From assembly GCF_019710575.1 (NCBI RefSeq), contig NZ_JAHWFK010000023.1:1-64000 (forward strand): a stretch of 64,000 nt of DNA, written 5' to 3'. How positions within the stretch are numbered: the first letter of the stretch is position 1; each line of letters begins with the position of its first letter. Positions 59,788 to 64,000 of this stretch are shown here, piece after piece. The stretch comes from Paractinoplanes polyasparticus (GTDB taxonomy: Bacteria > Actinomycetota > Actinomycetes > Mycobacteriales > Micromonosporaceae). The notes under the pieces are model-generated. The model was not told where the DNA came from. It was given only the letters and a program-made list of their open reading frames with translations, and ran no database searches. A program made the position numbers and the translations under genes.

Positions 59788-62468
59788 AGACGGCGGAGAT
59801 CAAGCGGCGCTATCTGGCGCATTTCGAGGCCAACGGGCACACGGTCGTGCCGAGTGCCCCGCTGCCCGCTATCGACGACCCCAACCTGCTGTTCATCAAC
59901 GCCGGCATGGTGCAGTTCGTGCCGTACTTCCTGGGTCAGCGCACCCCGGCCTTCAAGCGTGCCGTCAGCGTGCAGAAGTGCATCCGGACGCCCGACATCG
60001 ACGAGGTCGGCAAGACGTCCCGGCACGGCACGTTCTTCCAGATGAACGGCAACTTCTCGTTCGGCGACTACTTCAAAGAGGGCGCGATCAAGCTCGCCTG
60101 GGAGCTGGTGACCAACCCGGTCACCGCGGGCGGTTACGGCCTCGACCCGGAGCGGATCTGGCCCACCGTCTACCTCGACGACGACGAGGCGTACGGGTTC
60201 TGGAAGGCGATCGGCGTCCCCGAGTCGCGCATCGTGCGCCGGGACAAGAAGGACAACTACTGGTCGATGGGCATCCCGGGCCCGGCCGGCCCGTGCTCCG
60301 AGATCTTCTACGACCGCGGTCCCGAGTACGGCCGTGAGGGCGGCCCCGCGGTCGACGAGGACCGCTACATGGAGATCTGGAACCTGGTCTTCATGCAGTA
60401 CGAGATCACCGACGTACGCTCCAAGACCGACTTCACCGTGGTCAGCGAGCTGCCGAACAAGAACATCGACACCGGCATGGGCCTCGAGCGCGTCGCGTCG
60501 GTGCTCCAGGGCGTCGACAACCTGTACGAGATCGACGAGGTCCGCCCGATCCTGGCCCGCGCGGCCGAGATGACCGGCAAGGTCTACGGCGCGCACTCCG
60601 GTCACGTGGCCGGCGAGTCCCACCCCGACGACGTGCGCCTGCGGGTGATCGCCGACCACGTGCGCACCGCGCTGATGCTCATCGGCGACGGCGTCACGCC
60701 CAGCAACGAGGGCCGGGGCTACGTGCTGCGCCGGATCATGCGCCGGGCCATCCGCTCGATCCGCCTGCTGGGCTGGCAGGCGCCGGCGCTGCCCGAGCTC
60801 TTGCCGGTGGCGCGCGACTGCATGGCGCCGTCGTACCCGGAGCTGGCCGAGGAGTTCGGCCGGATCTCCACGTACGCGTACGCCGAGGAGGACGCGTTCC
60901 TGTCCACGCTGCGCGCGGGCACGACGATCCTGGACACGGCGATCACCGACACCAAGAAGTCGGGCGGCGCCAAGCTCAGCGGCGACCAGGCGTTCCAGCT
61001 GCACGACACGTACGGCTTCCCGATCGACTTGACCCTCGAGATCGCGCAGGAGCAGGGCCTCGAGGTCGACCAGGACGGTTTCCGCCGGCTCATGGCCGAC
61101 CAGCGGTCGCGCGCGAAGGCAGACGCGGCGGCCCGCAAGACGGGACACGCCGACCTCAGCGCGTACCGGAACGCTCTTGATCTTGGTGGCCCGGTGGAGT
61201 TCACCGGTTACCAGGAGGTGCAGCGCGAATCGCGGGTGCGGGCGCTGATCGGTGGCAGCGGCGCGGTCGAGGTGGCCGGCGAGGGCGACTTCGTCGAGCT
61301 GGTGCTCGACACCACGCCGTTCTATGCCGAGGGCGGCGGCCAGCAGGCCGACACCGGCGTCATCAAGGTCGGCGGCGGCCAGCTCGAGATCGTCGACGTG
61401 CAGCAGCCGCTGCCGGGCCTGATCGTGCACAAGGCGCGGGTGATCCGGGGCGAGGTGCGTACGGGCGAATCGGCCGAGGCCGAGATCGACGTGACCCGCC
61501 GCAAGGCGATCTCGCGCTCGCACACGGCGACCCACCTGATCCACCAGACGATGCGCGCGTTCCTCGGCGAGTCGGCGACCCAGGCCGGTTCGCTGAACGC
61601 GCCGGGCCGCCTGCGGTTCGACTTCAACACCCCCGGGGCCGTCTCGCCCGCGGTGCTGAACGACGTCGAGCAGCAGGTCAACGAGGTGCTGCTGCGGGAC
61701 CTCGAGGTGCACGCGTTCATCACCTCCCAGGAGGAAGCGCGCCGGCTGGGCGCGATGGCGCTGTTCGGTGAGAAGTACGGCGATGAGGTCCGTGTGGTTG
61801 AAGTCGGCGACTACGCACGTGAGTTGTGTGGTGGCACGCACGTCGCCCGCTCGGGTCAGCTGGGGCTCGTGAAGATCCTCAACGAGTCGTCGATCGGCTC
61901 CGGCGTGCGCCGGGTCGAGGCCCTGGTCGGCATCGACGCGTTCGGGTTCCTGGCCAAGGAGCACCTGCTGGTCAGCCGCCTGGCCGAGCTGTTCCGGGTG
62001 CCCGGCGACCAGGTCGCCGACCGGGTCGAGCAGACGGTCACCGCGCTGCGCGACGCCGAGAAGGAGCTCGAGAAGATGCGCGCCCAGATGGTGCTGGGCG
62101 GCGCGGGCGCTCTGGCGGCCCAGGCGAAGGATCTGCGCGGTGTGGCGTTCGTCGGCACCGAGGCTCCCGAGGGCGCGGCCGGCAACGACGTGCGTACCCT
62201 GGCCCAGGAGATCCGCGGCAAGATCGACGCGGCTCGGCCCGCGGTGGTCGCGGTGGCGGCCCGCTCGAACGGCAAGGCGTCGCTGATCGTGGCGGTCAAC
62301 GCGGCGGCCAAGGGGCGCGGGTTGTCCGCGGCCGATCTGGTCAAGGGCGCGCTGTCCGGCCGGGGTGGCGGCAACGCCGACCTCGCCCAGGGTGGCGGTG
62401 TGCCGGCCGACCAGGTGCCGACGCTGCTGGCTGCCGTGGAAAAGGCGGTCGGGGACGCCGCCGGCTGA
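59784..62468 (+). CDS. alaS: Alanyl-tRNA synthetase
   Basis: The 894-aa enzyme charges tRNA-Ala and edits Ser/Gly mischarging. The aminoacylation domain starts MKTAEIKRRYLAHFEANGH and includes FFQMNGNFSFGDYFK. The editing domain has the zinc motifs SHTATHLIH and CGGTHVARSG, and the C-Ala domain ends the protein. Translation is coupled to the upstream DUF6167 gene by ATGA. Confidence 0.96.
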   Translation: MKTAEIKRRYLAHFEANGHTVVPSAPLPAIDDPNLLFINAGMVQFVPYFLGQRTPAFKRAVSVQKCIRTPDIDEVGKTSRHGTFFQMNGNFSFGDYFKEGAIKLAWELVTNPVTAGGYGLDPERIWPTVYLDDDEAYGFWKAIGVPESRIVRRDKKDNYWSMGIPGPAGPCSEIFYDRGPEYGREGGPAVDEDRYMEIWNLVFMQYEITDVRSKTDFTVVSELPNKNIDTGMGLERVASVLQGVDNLYEIDEVRPILARAAEMTGKVYGAHSGHVAGESHPDDVRLRVIADHVRTALMLIGDGVTPSNEGRGYVLRRIMRRAIRSIRLLGWQAPALPELLPVARDCMAPSYPELAEEFGRISTYAYAEEDAFLSTLRAGTTILDTAITDTKKSGGAKLSGDQAFQLHDTYGFPIDLTLEIAQEQGLEVDQDGFRRLMADQRSRAKADAAARKTGHADLSAYRNALDLGGPVEFTGYQEVQRESRVRALIGGSGAVEVAGEGDFVELVLDTTPFYAEGGGQQADTGVIKVGGGQLEIVDVQQPLPGLIVHKARVIRGEVRTGESAEAEIDVTRRKAISRSHTATHLIHQTMRAFLGESATQAGSLNAPGRLRFDFNTPGAVSPAVLNDVEQQVNEVLLRDLEVHAFITSQEEARRLGAMALFGEKYGDEVRVVEVGDYARELCGGTHVARSGQLGLVKILNESSIGSGVRRVEALVGIDAFGFLAKEHLLVSRLAELFRVPGDQVADRVEQTVTALRDAEKELEKMRAQMVLGGAGALAAQAKDLRGVAFVGTEAPEGAAGNDVRTLAQEIRGKIDAARPAVVAVAARSNGKASLIVAVNAAAKGRGLSAADLVKGALSGRGGGNADLAQGGGVPADQVPTLLAAVEKAVGDAAG

Positions 62469-62537
62469 GGAATGTGGCCGCCTTAAGTCCGCTTTAGGGG
62501 CGGTGGTCGGGGCGGTTGAACAGGGGAGGGTGGCCGG

Positions 62538-62996
62538 ATGAGCGCGCTGTCGCGGGGTAGGCGACTGGGCGTGGATGTCGGTAAGGTGCGCGTCGGGGTT
62601 GCGATCAGTGACCCTGACGGGATCCTGGCCACCCCCCTGGTCACGGTGCCCCGTGACATGGGCGCGGCAGAGGATGCCGTGCCCGGCGACATAGCTGAGC
62701 TCGTCCGCCTCGTGGGGGAACACGAGGTGGTGCAGATCGTGGTGGGGCTCCCGGTTCGCCTGAACGGGGCCGAGGGACCTGCCGCCATCGACATTCGTGC
62801 GTACGCTGGGCGACTGGCGTCGGCGGTCGGCGAAGTGCCGATCGCTCTGGCGGACGAAAGGATGTCGACCGTGGTCGCGACCCGTAGGCTGGCCGAACGT
62901 GGCGTCCGGGGCAAGCGCCAACGGGCGGTCGTCGACCAGGCGGCCGCGGTGGAGATCCTGCAGAGCTGGCTGGACGCGCAGCGGAGGCAGAGATGA
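62538..62996 (+). CDS. ruvX: Putative pre-16S rRNA nuclease / Holliday junction resolvase-like RuvX (YqgF)
   Basis: The 152-aa RNase H-like protein has the acidic residues in LGVDVGKVRVGVAISD, VVGLPVRLNG and the DERMSTV motif of YqgF/RuvX. The family trims the 5' end of 16S rRNA; junction resolution was the earlier proposal. It lies between alaS and mltG as in most actinobacteria. AGGGGAGG precedes the ATG, and its stop overlaps mltG. Confidence 0.92.
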   Translation: MSALSRGRRLGVDVGKVRVGVAISDPDGILATPLVTVPRDMGAAEDAVPGDIAELVRLVGEHEVVQIVVGLPVRLNGAEGPAAIDIRAYAGRLASAVGEVPIALADERMSTVVATRRLAERGVRGKRQRAVVDQAAAVEILQSWLDAQRRQR

Positions 62997-64000
62997 TCGA
63001 CGAGCTGGACCTGGCGTTCGACGAGCATGCCGAAAAGGGCAAGCCTCGTCACCGGCGGGGCGCCCGTGGTGCCAAGAAGAGCGCGGGTAAGTCCGGTATC
63101 GCCTTTGTTATGGCTTTTGTGCTGCTGGCTGCGCTCGGTGGCGGGGTCTATTTCGGCTACAACAAGGTCAAGGGTTTCTTCACGGCGGCCGACTACGACG
63201 GCGCCGGCGGCGAGGCCATCCAGGTCACGATCGAGAAGAACGCGACCCTGACCGACATCGGCAACACGCTGGTCGAGTCCGACGTCGTCAAGAGCACCAA
63301 GGCCTTCGTCAACGCCGCGGACGAGAACCCCAAGGGCAAGAACATCCAGTCCGGCACGTACAACCTGAAGAAGCAGATGTCGGCCGAGAGCGCCGTGACG
63401 CTGTTGCTCGACCCCAAGACGCGCGTCACCCGTGGTGTCACGCTGCGTGAGGGTCTGACCATGATGCAGACATTCGACCTGCTCGCCAAGGCCACGAAGA
63501 TCCCGTACGACGACTTCGTCGAGGCCGCCAAGGACCCGGAAGAGCTGGGCGTGCCCGACTTCTGGTTCAACCGCCGCGACAACAAGCAGGCGAAGAAGAC
63601 GGTCGAAGGCTTCCTCTACCCGGACACGTACGAGTTCGACCCCAAGCTCGACGCCAAGGGCGTGCTCGAGGTGATGGTCGCCAAGTTCCTCGACACGACC
63701 ACGGAACTCGGCTTCGTCGACACGGTGCAGAAGAACCTCTCGGTCTCGCCGTTCGAGGCGCTGATCGTGGCGTCGCTGGCCCAGGCCGAGTCCGGCGCGG
63801 ACCCCGACACCCCGAAGATCGCCCGGGTTGCCTACAACCGCACGTACAAGCAGAAGCCGGCCATGCCGCTGCAGTTCGACGTCACCGCGAACTACTGGCT
63901 CCAGCTCAAGGGCAGCGCGGCCAAGCACTCCGGCCAGCTCTCCGCGGCCGAGCTGAACGACCCCAAGAACCCGTACAACTCGGTGAGCCAGGCCGGTCTG
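62993..64000 (+). CDS. mltG: Endolytic murein transglycosylase MltG, truncated by the window end
   Basis: MltG cuts nascent glycan strands at the outer face of the membrane. The visible 336 residues include a basic cytosolic N-terminus, one TM (about 36-56) and the YceG domain with LREGLTMMQTF, GFLYPDTYEF and the catalytic glutamate in LAQAESGAD (about E266). The C-terminal end lies beyond 64000. The ATG overlaps the ruvX stop by ATGA. Confidence 0.92.
   Translation, partial: MIDELDLAFDEHAEKGKPRHRRGARGAKKSAGKSGIAFVMAFVLLAALGGGVYFGYNKVKGFFTAADYDGAGGEAIQVTIEKNATLTDIGNTLVESDVVKSTKAFVNAADENPKGKNIQSGTYNLKKQMSAESAVTLLLDPKTRVTRGVTLREGLTMMQTFDLLAKATKIPYDDFVEAAKDPEELGVPDFWFNRRDNKQAKKTVEGFLYPDTYEFDPKLDAKGVLEVMVAKFLDTTTELGFVDTVQKNLSVSPFEALIVASLAQAESGADPDTPKIARVAYNRTYKQKPAMPLQFDVTANYWLQLKGSAAKHSGQLSAAELNDPKNPYNSVSQAGL

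Noticed and set aside
59583..62921. 1112-codon minus-strand frame opposite alaS
   Set aside because: The plus-strand alaS and ruvX are clear; the antisense frame has shadow composition and no motifs.

Overview
The window is a high-GC actinobacterial chromosome segment with dense gene packing, ATGA/GTGA stop-start overlaps and many GTG starts. The gene order pgsA - PIM acyltransferase - pimA ... pdxT - yebC - ruvCAB - yajC - secDF - apt - rel - cyclophilins - hisS ... aspS - rarA - alaS - ruvX - mltG is the conserved core of this phylum. PI-mannoside genes, a WhiG/FliA-type sigma factor and the family-level flavour of the hypotheticals point to Micromonosporaceae, possibly Actinoplanes or a relative (inference). 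I found no rRNA, tRNA, CRISPR array, transposase or prophage.

Layout. 0-3.4 kb: phosphatidylinositol mannoside synthesis. 3.4-7.7 kb: PLP synthase, with pdxS (minus) and pdxT (plus) separated by an inserted-looking segment. That segment holds a GT1 glycosyltransferase between near-identical 125-bp inverted repeats, an 83-bp tandem duplication and an AraC/VOC pair. 7.7-10.4 kb: yebC, then two tandem Uma2 genes, each behind a promoter whose 17-bp spacer is a palindrome; 23-bp direct repeats bracket the pair. 10.4-13.7 kb: ruvCAB with an intein in the RuvB P-loop. 13.8-24.6 kb: Sec accessory proteins, apt, bifunctional Rel, two cyclophilins, a metallo-hydrolase and hisS. 24.7-31.2 kb: acyl-ACP desaturase behind a 31-bp palindrome, thioesterase, HxlR regulator, MFS exporter, cyanophycin synthetase. 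31.6-35.4 kb: a receptor kinase with an extracellular CBM2-like domain, and a flagellar/sporulation-type sigma factor.

35.4-40.1 kb: urease operon ureA-B-C-F-G-D on the minus strand, without ureE. 40.2-45 kb: RidA, an amidohydrolase, GH20 hexosaminidase, hemerythrin and a D-threonine aldolase/D-serine dehydratase-like enzyme, plausibly a D-amino-acid and amino-sugar salvage group. 45-53.3 kb: ComB-like protein, aldo-keto reductase divergent from a MocR regulator, aspS, an RmlD-like reductase and small membrane proteins. 53.4-64 kb: rarA, coupled to a giant low-complexity membrane protein, then the DUF948 - DUF6167 - alaS - ruvX - mltG cluster (mltG cut by the window end).

Most noteworthy: the intein with a non-nucleophilic first residue in RuvB, the CBM2-bearing kinase, the Uma2 promoter palindromes and direct repeats, the inverted-repeat-flanked glycosyltransferase, the 31-bp desaturase operator, and the repeat-rich protein translationally coupled to RarA.
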